Source: Lolium rigidum (lineage: Eukaryota; Streptophyta; Magnoliopsida; Poales; Poaceae). From it: a DNA stretch of 64,000 bases. Within the stretch, counting starts at the first letter, position 1, and the number at the start of each line of letters is the position of its first letter. The position numbers were made by a program, and so were the translations under genes. Under the pieces are notes generated by a model, which saw nothing but the letters and a program-made list of their open reading frames with translations, ran no database searches and was not told the DNA's origin. The stretch spans positions 159,178 through 223,177 of the forward strand of contig NW_025900008.1 in assembly GCF_022539505.1 (NCBI RefSeq), given 5' to 3'. Shown here piece after piece: positions 34,013 through 44,680 of this stretch.

Positions 34013-35609
34013 TGATGGCGTGTATTTCACACGTTCGTTGGGCAACCCCAAGAGGAAGGTATGATGCGCACAGCAGCAAGTTTTCCCTCGGAAAGAAACC
34101 AAGGTTTATCGAACCAGGAGGAGCCAAGAAGCACGTTGAAGGTTGATGGCGGCGGGATGTAGTGCGGCGCAACACCGGAGATTCCGGCGCCAACGTGGAA
34201 CCTGCACAACACAACCAAAGTACTTTGCCCCAACGAAACAAGTGAGGTTGTCAATCTCACCGGCTTGCTGTAACAAAGGATTAACCGTATTGTGTGGAAG
34301 ATGATTGTTTGCGAGAGAAAATAGTAAAAACAAGTATTGCAGCAGATTTGTATTTCGAGTATTAAAGAATGGACCGGGGTCCACAGTTCACTAGAGGTGT
34401 CTCTCCCATAAGATAAAAGCATGTTGGGTGAACAAATTACAGTCGGGCAATTGACAAATAGAGAGGGCATAACAATGCACATACATAATATGATAAGTAT
34501 AGTGAGATTTAATTGGGCATTACGACAAAGTACATAGACCGCCATCCAACTGCATCTATGCCTAAAAAGTCCACCTTCAGGTTATCGTCCGAACCCCTTC
34601 CAGTATTAAGTTGCAAAGCAACGGACAATTGCATTAAGTATGGTGCGTAATGTAATCAACAACTACATCCTCGGACATAGCGCCAATGTTTTATCCCTAG
34701 TGGCAACAAGCACAACACAACCTTAGAACTTTCTCATCACTCGTCCCGGTGTCAATGCGGGCATGAACCCACTATCGAGCATAAATACTCCCTCTTGGAG
34801 TTAAGAGTAAAAACTTGGCCGAGCCTCTACTAGTAACGGAGAGCATGCAAGATCATAAACAACACATATGTAATAACTTGATAATTAACATGACATGGTA
34901 TTCTCTATCCATCGGATCCCGACAAACACAACATATAGAATTACGGATAGATGATCTTGATCATGTTAGGCAGCTCACAAGATCCAACAATGAAGCACAA
35001 TGAGGAGAAGACAACCATCTAGCTACTGCTATGGACCCATAGTCCAGGGGTGAACTACTCACTCATCACTCCGGAGGCGACCATGGCGGTGTAGAGTCCT
35101 CCGGGAGATGAATCCCCTCTCCGGCGGGGTGCCGGAGGAGATCTCCGGAATCCCCCGAGATGGGATCGGCGGCGGCGTCGTCTCGGTAAGGTTTTCCGTA
35201 TCGTGGTTTTTCGCATCGGGGGTTTCGCGACGGAGGCTTTAAGTAGGCGAAAGGGCGAGTCGGGGCCCGACGAGGGGGCCACACCATAGGGCGGCGCGGA
35301 CCCCCCGGGCCGCGCCGCCTTGTGGTGTCGCCACCTCGTGGCCCCACTTCGTATGTTCTTCGGTCTTCCGGAAGCTCCGTGGAAAAATAGGCCCCCGGGT
35401 CTTTGTTTCGTCCAATTCCGAGAATATTTCGTTACTAGGATTTCGAAACCAAAAACAGCGAGAAAACGGAACCGGCACTTCGGCATCTTGTTAATAGGTT
35501 AGTTCCAGAAAATGCACGAATATGACATAAAGTGTGCATAAAACATGTAGGTATCATCAATAATATGGCATAGAACGTAAGAAATTATCGATACGTCGGA
35601 GACGTATCA
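34013..35609 (-). repeat. element B 5' LTR
   Basis: 1597 bp, partner of 28940-30536. It differs from the partner mainly by losses or changes at CAG and CTG sites (see findings). Confidence 0.9.
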
Positions 35610-35614
35610 AGTCT

Positions 35615-36073
35615 CTTATAAAGAGAAAAAGGCATAACACTAACACCGGCTCCCAAGTCACATAGAGCAGTTTTAACATAATTATTCTTAATAGAACAAG
35701 GAATAGTCGGTATACCTGGGTCGCCCAACTTCTTTGGAACCTTACCATTAAAAGAGTAATTAGCAAGCATAGTGGAAATTTCCTCATTGGGGATTTTCCT
35801 TTTGTTAGTAACAATATCTTTCATATACTTTGAATAAGGAGGCAATTTAATAGCATCAGTCAAAGGGATTTGCAATAATAAAGGTTTCATCCAATCACAG
35901 AATTTATTATAGTGTTCTTCTTCCTTTGATTTTAGTTTCTTAGCAGGAAAAGGCATTTGCTTTTGCACCCAAGGTTCTCTTTCATTACCATGTTTCTTAG
36001 CAATAAAATCTTCTTTAGTATACTTTTTATTTTTATCTTGCTTTTCGAGGTTCATCTTCAACTTCCTCTTCAT
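35615..36073 (-). pseudogene. element A protease, N-terminal half
   Basis: The minus-strand frame includes GDPGIPTIPCSI and the aspartic protease catalytic motif as ALCDLGAGVSVMP, then SLYKRL at the junction with element B. A basic Lys/Glu-rich gag-protease linker precedes it. The other half is at 28511-28939. Confidence 0.7.
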
Positions 36074-36253
36074 CGAAACATCATTCTTATCATTACCATT
36101 ATTATTATCATGTTCATTACCACTTTCGGTTTCAGCATCGAAATAGAAATACTATTAGGATCATTAACAAGTTCGGAGGATTCTACAACATTTTTATGTT
36201 TCTTCTTCTTTTTCTTAGAAGGAGCTCTAGGTTCAATGCGTTGAGAATCTTGT

Positions 36254-37845
36254 TCAATTCTTTTGGGATGCCCTTCGGGATATAGAGGATCCCGGGTACG
36301 AGACACCACCTCTAGTTGTTACTTCATAAGCATGTTTCTCTTTAGAATTATTTTGCAATAAGTCATTTTGCACTTTAGTGAGTTGATCAATTTGAGTTTG
36401 AACCATTTGAAAATGTTTAACAAGCATCTTAACATCATTGGAAGTTCTCTCCACAATATCATGCAAATTGCTAATAGCTTGAGAATTTTCCATTAGATGA
36501 TTCTCTACTCTCATATTAAAATTTTCTTGCTTAACAATATAATTGTCAAACTCATCTAAGCATTGCGCAGGAGGTTTTGAATACGGAATATCTTCCCTAG
36601 TAAAGCGCTGAAGGGAGTTTACCTCAATCATGGATGAAGGGGGAATTATCTCACATATATCTTCTATGGGAGGTAGATTCTTCACATCTTCAGATTTAAT
36701 ACCTTTCTCCTTGAGAGACTTCTTGGCTTCCCTCATATCTTCATCATTCAATTTAATTAAACCCCTCTTCTTCAATATTGGCGTTGGAATTGGTTCAGGC
36801 GTAGTCCAATCATCATGATTCCGGCCTATTTTAGCCAATAATTCTTCGAGCTTCGTCCGGAGTTCTTTTCCGAAAACACAACCAGCACAACTATCCAGGT
36901 ATGCCCTAGACTCAATGGTTAGTCCACTATAAAATATATCAAGTAAATCATTCTTTTCTAAATCGTGTCCAGGTCGAGCTCTGATAAGAGAACAAAATCT
37001 TGCCCAAGTCTCAAGCAATTTCTCTTCATCTCCCTGGTCAAATCTATAAATTCTCTGTAAAGCAACATGTTGAGCACTAGCAGGAAAGTATTTTCGAAAG
37101 AAAACATCACGCAAATCAGTTGGATTTTTAATAGAACCAGGAGGCAAATTATTATACCAAGTTTTAGCATCATCCTTTAATGAGAAAGGAAAAAATTTAG
37201 CGACAAAATAAGTACGCATCTTGATATCATCAGAAAACAAGCTACTCATAGAAGAAAGTTCAATCATGTGTTCTACAGCACTTTCTTTTTCAGTACCACA
37301 AAATGATGCTTTCTCTACAATAGCTATATGAGATAGATCAAGAGAAAAATCATAATCTTTATCCTTAATGCATATAGGAGATGTGGCAAATTTAGGATCA
37401 GGAGATAACTTATGTCTGACAGTATATTGTGTGAGAAACTTTTTAATTTTACTTGCATCAGCGAGTAGCATTGCATCTATTAATAAGATCATCATTAAGC
37501 TCCACATAATCTTCATCGGGATCATCACTAGAATAATCAAGTTCGGGTGAATTAACGGGTGTAGTAGCATCGGGAGTTTCGAGCATTTTCAATTTGTCTA
37601 GACCTAGCAATTGTAGCATCTAGAAAAGTTCCCAATGAACCACTATCATCAAGCACGGCAGAAGCATCTTCAATATTATAAGAATTTTCAGATTCAGCGA
37701 AGTACCGAGCAAGTGAAGCGTGTGGTGGTGAAACAAGTTTATCAATCACAGATGGTGAATCAAGAGCAGCAGAGGTACTCAGAGTTGTACCTTTTCTTGT
37801 AGTGGATGGTAATATGGCGACTTTAGGATCACGAGTTTTACCCAT
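36254..37845 (-). pseudogene. element A gag (frameshifted)
   Basis: ATG at 37845 (MGKTRDPKVAILPST). The frame shifts near 37560 (at TTCGAG) and again near 37465, then stays open to 36254. It contains the retrotransposon gag core AKTWYNNLPPGSI, FFRKYFPASA, ETWARFCSLIRARPGHDL and LLDIFYSGL. Gag packages the RNA into particles. No CCHC knuckle is seen in the open part. The start lies about 60 bp from the primer binding site, as expected for Athila-type elements. Confidence 0.75.
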
Positions 37846-37901
37846 GATGGAGAATTTGCAGCGAACAATATCAATCCAAGTGAACTTCCAAATAAAGCTA
37901 T

Positions 37902-37920
37902 GCTCCCCGGCAACGGCGCC
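37902..37920 (-). other. element A primer binding site
   Basis: On the minus strand, TGGCGCCGTTGCCGGGGA lies about 13 bases after the 5' LTR end. It is complementary to the 3' end of plant tRNA-Asp and is identical to the site of element B. Confidence 0.8.
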
Positions 37921-37933
37921 AGAAAACAGATCT

Positions 37934-39324
37934 TGATAACCCACAAGTATAGGGGATCGCAGCAGTCTTCGCGGGTAGTAAAACCCAATTTATTGATTCG
38001 ACACAAGGGGAGACAAAGAATACTTGAAAGCCTTAACAGCGGAGTTGTCAATTCAGCTGCACTGGAAACGAGTCTTGCTCGCAAGAGTTTATCGATAGTA
38101 ACAGTTTTATAGCGATAGCGATAGTGAAATAACGACGAGCAGAGTAACAGAGACAGCAGTAGTGATTATAGTAAACAGCAGGATTAAAAATACTGTAGGC
38201 ACGGGGACGGATAACGGGCGTTGCATGGATGAGAGAAACTCATGTAACAATCAAGCAGGGCATTTGCAAATAATAATAAAACGGTGTCTAAGTACAAAGC
38301 AATCAATAGGCATGTGTTCCAATTATAGTCGTACGTGCTCGCAATGAGAAACTTGCACGACATCTTTTGTCCTACCAGCCGGTGGCAGCCGGACCTCAAG
38401 GGAATCTACTGGATATTAAGGTACTCCTTTTAATAGAGTACCGGAGCAAAGCATTAACACTCCGTGAACACATGTGATCCTCACATCACTACCATCCCCT
38501 CCGGTTGTCCCGATTTCGTCACTTCGGGGTCATTGGTTCCGGACGAGCGACATGTGTATACAACTTGCAGGTAAGACCATAAACAATGAATATCATGATG
38601 AAATAATAACATGTTCAGATCTGAGATCATGGCACTCGGGCCCTAGTGACAAGCATTAAGCATAACAAGTTGCAACAATATCATCAAAGTACCAATTACG
38701 GACACTAGGCACTATGCCCTATCAATCTTATACTATTACATGACCAATCTCATCCAATCCCTACCATCCCCTTCAGCCTACAGCGGGGGAATTACTCACA
38801 CATGGATGGGGGAAACATGGCTGGTTGATGAAGAGGCGTCGGTGGTGATGGTGGCGATGATCTCCTCCAATTCCCCGTCCCGGCGGAGTGCCAGAACGGA
38901 GACTTCGGCTCCCGAGACGGAGTTTCGCGATGTGGCGGCGTTCGGGGGTTTACGGCGACTTCGACTTCTCCCCGTGCGTTTTTAGGTCGAGGGCGATAAG
39001 TAGTCCGAAGGAGGGCGTCGGAGGCCGGCCGAGGGGCCACACGCTAGGGCCGCGCGCCCCCTCCGGGCCGCGCCGCCCTAGGGTGTGGGGCCCTCGGGCC
39101 TCCACCGACTTGCCCTTCGGCTCCGTGAGTCTTCCGGGAAAATAGGGCCTTCGTATAAATTCCGAGGTTTTTCCTGAAAGTTGGATTTCTGCACAAAAAC
39201 GAGACACCAGAACAGTTCTGCTGAAAACAGCGTTAGTCCGTGTTAGTTGCATCCAAAACACACAAATTAGAGGCAAAACAATAGCAAAAGTGTTCGGGAA
39301 AGTAGATACGTTTTGGACGTATCA
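37934..39324 (-). repeat. element A 5' LTR
   Basis: 1391 bp, followed by the TSD GCCGC (39325-39329). Partner of 17892-19286. Confidence 0.9.
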
Positions 39325-39372
39325 GCCGCGCGCGAACACCGCGTTAGCCGGAGGCGGAGCGGCGGCGGGGAG
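39325..39372 (-). pseudogene. AP2/ERF-like ORF, N-terminal part
   Basis: On the minus strand an ATG near 39372 begins MPPRRRSASG. The next codon is TAA where AP2 proteins of this type have TAC (Tyr of YRG), and RGVRAR follows up to the LTR insertion. With the duplicated GCCGC counted once, the reading joins to PSGRFDAEIR at 17891. The ORF thus carries a premature stop as well as the insertion. Confidence 0.55.
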
Positions 39373-39960
39373 GCATCCTGTCGTCGGCGATGGATCGGCG
39401 GCGCGGGCGCGGCGTGGGAGGCAGAGCGGGGGGACGAGGGAAGGCAAAGGCGAAGCGACACACGGAGCGACTGAACTTTCCGAACGGTTGGCGTGTGCGC
39501 GCGCGTGGCGTTTATAGCACGCGCGCCAGCCAAAGCGGCAAATTTCCCGTGCGGGATAGCGCAAAAGCGCGGACACGGTAAAGTTTTTAGCGCGCCTCTT
39601 TTTGCGCGTCCGCGCGGGCTCCCGTGCGTGCAAACTGGCGAGTTTTTGCCCGCGGCTTTTGCCGCGTCTGCGTCTGTTGGACCTGTTCTAACAAAGGATG
39701 GAAAGGCTCAAATCGTGTCATGCACTTGAGCCGACCTAATTGCTGGGAGCACCATTTTTTGCTGCTAACGATTAGTACTAGACTAAAATGCAACGGATTA
39801 GTACAAGGTCTGGTAGATGTTGCAAAAAAGAGGTCGACCTGGTGGTCTTTGCAACGCCCGGAACAGGTGCAAACTGCAATTCCCTCCACGAAAAGAGGAA
39901 GATGTATATATTGTAAGGAATTTATGAGCCCAGTGAGCCTGTCGCGATCATCAAGCAAGC

Positions 39961-40407
39961 TCAAAGATACGAGGCGTGACGCCGGCGCGACAGGCGCTGG
40001 CTCTTTCTCGCGCCGAGCCCGAGCATTCCCAGCACCGCCCTCACGATGCCTCCTGCCGGCCACGACGACCTCGGCCGGCACCTCCTCCCCGCCTCGGTCT
40101 GCGACGACGACTGGAACGACGGCGGTGGAGAGATGGGCGGCAGCAGCACCGTGGCACCACCGGCATCGGCAGCGCCGCTCTCCGGCGCCACTGCGCTGGT
40201 GGTGGCGGCCGCGGCTCCTCTCTTGGGCGTGCCGGGCGCGGACTCCCACAGGAACGGCACCGCGCCGGCGCGCAGGCTGTAGTACACCCTGAAGGACGCG
40301 TTGGCCAGGGCCGAACGCTCCCTCACCGACTCCGCCTTCCCGTCGAACCCGCCGCCGCCTCTCCCGGTTAAGATCGGCCGGAGTGCGAGCTGCTGCTTCG
40401 AGCCCAT
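39961..40407 (-). CDS. GV-PFLWE-PG-PK motif (DUF688-like) protein, single unit
   Basis: 148 residues from the ATG at 40407 (MGSKQQLALRPIL), which matches the start of the gene at 3827-4810. An in-frame upstream ATG at 40470 would add 21 residues. It has one core motif, AGAVPFLWESAPGTPKRG, then a Ser/Pro-rich linker and the shared C-terminus (PAGGIVRAVLGMLGLGARKS, basic end). A TATA-like TTTATATACA (minus strand, about 40607-40618) fits a start of transcription near 40580. No defect is visible. Function is unknown. It is a paralogue in the same orientation, 36 kb from the repeat-bearing copy. Confidence 0.7.
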   Translation of the reverse strand: MGSKQQLALRPILTGRGGGGFDGKAESVRERSALANASFRVYYSLRAGAVPFLWESAPGTPKRGAAAATTSAVAPESGAADAGGATVLLPPISPPPSFQSSSQTEAGRRCRPRSSWPAGGIVRAVLGMLGLGARKSQRLSRRRHASYL

Positions 40408-40533
40408 GGTGTCTCCCGCCTTGGATCTTGGCCCCAAAGCTCGTGGTGCTCCCAACTCAAGTCCCTCCATCAACTCTCTGGCCACTCTGTGTTTGCTACG
40501 GCCTTGCTCAGTTGTTCTGATGCAGAGAAGCAA

Positions 40534-41163
40534 GCTTGTTGTGATGTGGTTTCGCTAGGCTGGATTTTGAAATGAAGGTGTTGGAGCCGTGCAGGTTCTT
40601 ATGTATAATGTATATAAATGTGTTGATGTGTTCACGTTTGGCCCACTACTGAGGAGAAAACCTATGGCCATTATTCTTCAGGACTTGGTGTATTCGGGGT
40701 CTTCTTCTGCATAGTGGTTGCGAAAACTTAGTTTTACTTAGTGAGAGATCAACGCGTTAACCAGGGATTAGAGTACGCGACCCGGCCGTGTGGTCGGGTC
40801 AATTTGTTTCCTTTCCCGACGGTGCCATCTCACCTAGATAGATGAAAGCAAATCTGGCGATGGAATCGTATCCCTGCTTCTACCAGCAGACACGACGACT
40901 TTCTGTCAGCAAATCATATCGGTTTGTGTTCGCGTGGCAGTACCCGAAAAGATGGCGGGAAAGGCACAGATGAATTGCTCAACAAACAAACCGAAGCATG
41001 CAGACCAGATCCGTCAGTCGGCCGGTGAAGAGCAAGAAACTTGTACTATGTAATGTAGTAGGTCGTCCGTTTGTTAGCTGAAGCCTTGTCTGACGCTGAA
41101 TTTCATGGCCATGGCTGGGACCTTGCGAGGACAAGAAAGACACGGTATTTTCTTCTTTGAGAG
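40534..41163. other. upstream region of the DUF688-like paralogue
   Basis: Holds the probable promoter of the minus-strand gene (TATA-like at 40607-40618). No other gene is supported. Confidence 0.5.
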
Positions 41164-42554
41164 GCAAAGATCCCGCTTTTTTTTGAAACATTTTCTATTA
41201 AAAGACAACATGTCACCTCATTAAAAACCTTCCAACCCCCTTAGGTACCCTGGAAGGAAAAGAGTGTGTCTGAAATCTGTTGTCCGACATCACAGAATAG
41301 TTACATCATTCATGAGCTTGCTAAGAATAAACTTAGGGGACTCATCGACCCAAATACAAGAATTACCAGAACTAAAAGAATTTATAATAAGCTCATGTGC
41401 TACTTGATTGGCTTCCCTATTAGAGTACTCAATGGAAACATTCCCAAAACCACTCCAAAGATACTACAATCATCGAAGATAGCAGCCGACGAAGTTGCTG
41501 AGAAGCCTCCATGCTTCATTGTCTCCACTATTTGACAACAGTCAGGACTGTAAAATTCTGAATACCAATCTGTTGTGCCAAAGATAAATCGTCCCGGAAA
41601 GCATAAGCTTCAGCCATAGGAGCATCAACCACATGGGTTAGAAAGGTTTGCACAGCTGCAATACAACTACCCGTGTAGTCTCTAATCACAACACTTGTTG
41701 CGCCTCTTCTCAAGTCTGTGTCAAAAGCTACATCCCTCTAACGGTTTCTTCCACCCCTCCTTTCGTTTTGCTTCAGGTTTCTTCAACACATTCATATAGT
41801 TTCTAGTCAGCACCAGAATAGACATGGCTAATCGGGTAGGTGACTGAACATTCTTACCATGAACTCTTTTTCTCCTTTCCCACCACATGTACCAACCTAC
41901 TACAAGAACAATTTCTACAAAACCCACATTCTCTAAAGATTCGACCCGACCTCCTCTTCTAACAATCTCTTCAATCAACACGGAACCAGATCTATCAAGA
42001 CATGTGATACCTTCTAGTATGCCCATCAAACCAAGGCTCTCCCAAACCTCCTTTGCTCTTCCACACATAAACAACAAGTGTTTGATATCTTCACAACCTG
42101 AGTTACAAATAGGACATCCTCCTTGGTTTCCGATATGTTTGTTTGCAAGGACACCACGGCATGGTATCATGGCATGAAGAACCCTCCAACCAAATATCTT
42201 TATTTTGCTTGGAACTTCAAGAGTCCACAGTTTCTCCCAAATCGGATTGTTTGCCCCCTCCACAATCTCTTCATTCCTATTATTCAGGCCAAATTTATAA
42301 TTCCATTGACAGTAGTAAGCCGATCGAACAGAGAAGAAAACCAACTTGTTATAATGCCAAACCACAAAATCATCTCTATAAGGTGTTAAAGGAATCTGCA
42401 AAATTCTATGAGCATCTACCGGCCAAAAAATATCTCCAATAATATCTTCATCCCAAGAACCATCAGTAGGATTTATCAACTCAGAAACTTTAGTGAGAAT
42501 ATTGTTACCTCTTTTGTTTTCCTAAACAATATTATGAGCAAAGATCCCGCTTTT
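41164..42554 (-). mobile_element. 5'-truncated LINE with RNase H-like end, 17-bp TSD
   Basis: GCAAAGATCCCGCTTTT occurs at 41164-41180 and 42538-42554, a perfect 17-bp TSD. The body (41181-42537) is on the minus strand, with its A tail as a T run at the left edge. The frame 42479-41721 has the LINE zinc-finger region (IWEKLWTLEVPSKIKIFGWR; GGCPICNSGCEDIKHLLFMC). The next frame, 41713-41528, resembles an RNase H-like (RVT_3) domain (VIRDYTGSCIAA; MAEAYAFRDDLSLAQQ). Endonuclease and reverse transcriptase are missing by 5' truncation. It is a different LINE family from 22979-26342, which lacks the RNase H part. Confidence 0.85.
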
Positions 42555-44680
42555 GTTTGGTCCGGTTCCCGCTGTTTGTCTAAGCTGCTGCCGATTAGGT
42601 TAACTAACCAACATTACCTAGCTAGCATCCAAGCAACATGACTATGATATGCTCCTGATTTTCAAAATATCGACATGCATATGATTTTCAAAGTAAGTTT
42701 TAAACAAATTAAAAAATGAAAATAAAACAGAAAATGCCGCGCCTACATCTCAACGTTCTATATGCTCGCAAAGTCGTTTCACAAAGAACCGACATTTTTT
42801 GTGTCATGGGCAAAAAAGAAAAAATGGTGCTAATAAAAGCTTTTCATGGGATATTTTTTATAACTTTTTCACATAAGACACAAAAAAGTTTCGTTTTTTC
42901 GTGACACTTGGCGTGTGCACAAAGAATTTTGAGATGTATGCACAAAAAATTTGGTAGGGATTTTTTGACATTTTAAAATGGTATTTCCGGTGGCAGGAGC
43001 ATATGCACCCACAAACGAAAGTGAATTTTCGTTTCACTTTATTCATTATACAGTATATTCTTTATACTCTTAATATTTTATGTTCCAGATATTATCCTAT
43101 TATGTTTACAAATTGGACAAATTTAAAGAAGTTTCACTTTAGACAAATCTGGAACTACAAATCATTTAGAACACATGGAGTAAAATACCAAAAGTGAATA
43201 AAATACCAAAAGGAGTAAAGTACCAAAAGGATTAAAATAGCACTCTAAGCCAAACAGTGTAAAGAATAATCAAACATGTGTGCTAATAATAATTAAGTAA
43301 CATGCGAAATCTTGTAAAAAGTAACATAATTAAGAAAAAGGATGAGGACAACTAGATGAAGGTGAGCTCTACGAAAGATGGGCTGGGACGCTGGGTGCAC
43401 CATGTGTGTCAAGGACGGAGGATTTTAGTGGGAGACTATTTTTTGTGTTTCTTTCATTTCTCTTCATGATTTCTTCTATCTTATTTGATTTATATATTCC
43501 TAGTTTCATTTATCATTATACTTGTTTTAGGTACTTCTAACAAATGAAATCAAATGGGACGAAGTTGATAAAAGAGTACATCAGTGTGTTATTAACTTAC
43601 TATATCATGCCACTGTCAAAGAACTCGCATTTATATAGAAAATGAAGTGTTCATAAGGTTGAAGCATGAATCCCTCAAAACCAAATTCAGTGCATCGTTT
43701 GTTGTCATCTATGTTAATGCACGTTCCTCACGATCACAATACCTAGGACTAGGGGGGTTCTTTTCGAGACCATCAATGAAAGAGAACCAGATCAATGTTG
43801 GGGATGACCGGTACAAACTTTTGAGAAGGTTTTATCATATTTAATCAGTTTTGAATAGAAAAATCATGTTCCGAGGAGGGGGGGCATGGCCCTTGTTGGT
43901 CGGATCTTCGACCCTACCTACAACAAAGAACACATAAATACTAGAAAATGCATCGTAAGATATTCACTATTATTATTTTTAAGATATCATCGATAAAAAC
44001 ACAACATTGGATTTTTTTAAATTTATGCGTTGTTCAAAAGTAGTTACATTTTATATTATTATTTTACAAAAGGGTTTCAAATTTCTCACTAGTTTATTTA
44101 GTACATTTTGAGATGAAGTAGTTTTCACATGTTTTTTAAGGTGTTTCCATCTTCTAGATTCTCGTTCATTCTCAACTTTGCCCATACCACCCCTAAAGAA
44201 CAGGCTGCCACGAATCTCGCAATTAGCATTTGAGTAGGGGTCTACCCCCCACCCCCTCCCTAATCCCCACATTTTCAAATCATTTAATATTATCGCTTTA
44301 TTCTAATCCAAACTTCTTTAAAAAATAGTAAGTCTATGAAAAGCATATCAACATATAAAACACCAAAGATTTATCATAGAATATATTTCGTGTACTACAT
44401 ATTTGGTATTGTAGATATTAGCACATGTTTCTACAAACCTTCTCAAACTTAAAGGAGCTTGACTTAAAACAAACTAAAACTTTAAATAATTTGAAATAGA
44501 TAGAGTAACTTATTTACATGTTTGAAAAGTATACCTATATAAATTTATTATAAAGAGGACTAATAACAACCGCCAAATATGAAAAATGCTATACCGAAGC
44601 CCTTTATTTTAAGAATTCAAACATGATATTTGTATGTTTCTTTTATTTTTGAAATAAATACGTACCTATAGGTAATGATG
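42555..44680. other. intergenic with MITE debris
   Basis: AT-rich spacer. From about 42690 to 43010 it resembles the inner MITE at 44717-45102 (shared AAATTAAAAAATG, TTCTATATGCTCG-type and GCATATGCACCCA motifs), probably as a partial copy. From about 43040 to 43185 it resembles a decayed Stowaway arm. No gene is seen. Confidence 0.4.

Larger units (their letters stand above)
28935..35614 (-). mobile_element. LTR retrotransposon B (Athila-like, non-autonomous)
   Basis: TSD AGTCT at 28935-28939 and 35610-35614. LTRs 28940-30536 and 34013-35609 are both exactly 1597 bp and nearly identical, so the insertion is young compared with element A. On the minus strand, a tRNA-Asp-type primer binding site (TGGCGCCGTTGCCGGGGA, about 33985-34002) follows the 5' LTR and a polypurine tract (AAGCTTGGGGATGC) precedes the 3' LTR. 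The 3.5-kb interior holds one unrecognised reading frame and no gag, protease, reverse transcriptase or integrase motifs. Confidence 0.9.
17892..39324 (-). mobile_element. Athila-type gypsy LTR retrotransposon A
   Basis: TSD GCCGC on both sides (17887-17891; 39325-39329). LTRs of about 1.39 kb. On the minus strand the order is 5' LTR (37934-39324), a primer binding site TGGCGCCGTTGCCGGGGA (about 37902-37920; complementary to plant tRNA-Asp), gag, protease, an ATHILA ORF-1-like gene, polypurine tract and 3' LTR. Reverse transcriptase, RNase H and integrase are absent, so it could move only with help from another element. With nested insertions removed it is about 9.8 kb. It splits the AP2-like ORF of Harbinger element 2. 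Confidence 0.9.
17056..39691 (-). mobile_element. PIF/Harbinger-like element 2 carrying an AP2-like ORF
   Basis: TAA (17056-17058) then GAGCATCTCCAACAGGC at the left, and the complement of GAACAGGTCCAACAGACG followed by TAA (39689-39691) at the right. TIRs match at about 13 of 17 positions and share GA-CA-TCCAACAG. Removing the LTR retrotransposon inside leaves about 1.2 kb, close to the 1.3 kb of Harbinger element 1, whose first ten bases are the same. No transposase frame is visible. The coding content is an AP2-domain protein on the minus strand. Confidence 0.75.
16791..39895. mobile_element. Mutator-like element with nested insertions
   Basis: CCACGAAAAG occurs at 16791-16800 and 39886-39895, a 10-bp TSD. 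Just inside are long TIRs: about 16802-16912, and 39781-39885 in reverse complement. They share GAATTGCAGTTTGCAC, GGCGTTGCAAAGACCACCAG and CTTTTTTGCAACAT with few mismatches. A TSD of 9-11 bp with TIRs of about 110 bp is the Mutator (MULE) signature. Without its nested insertions the element is only about 450 bp and has no room for transposase, so it is non-autonomous. Its right end sits 66 bp past the stop codon of the DUF688-like paralogue, in that gene's probable 3' UTR. Confidence 0.75.

Noticed and set aside
20279..34545. Recurrent ORFs of the type MAVYVLCRNAQLNLT and MDPGPFFNT in three places
   Set aside because: They are the same LTR sequence (family B) read in non-coding frames, repeated because the LTR is repeated.
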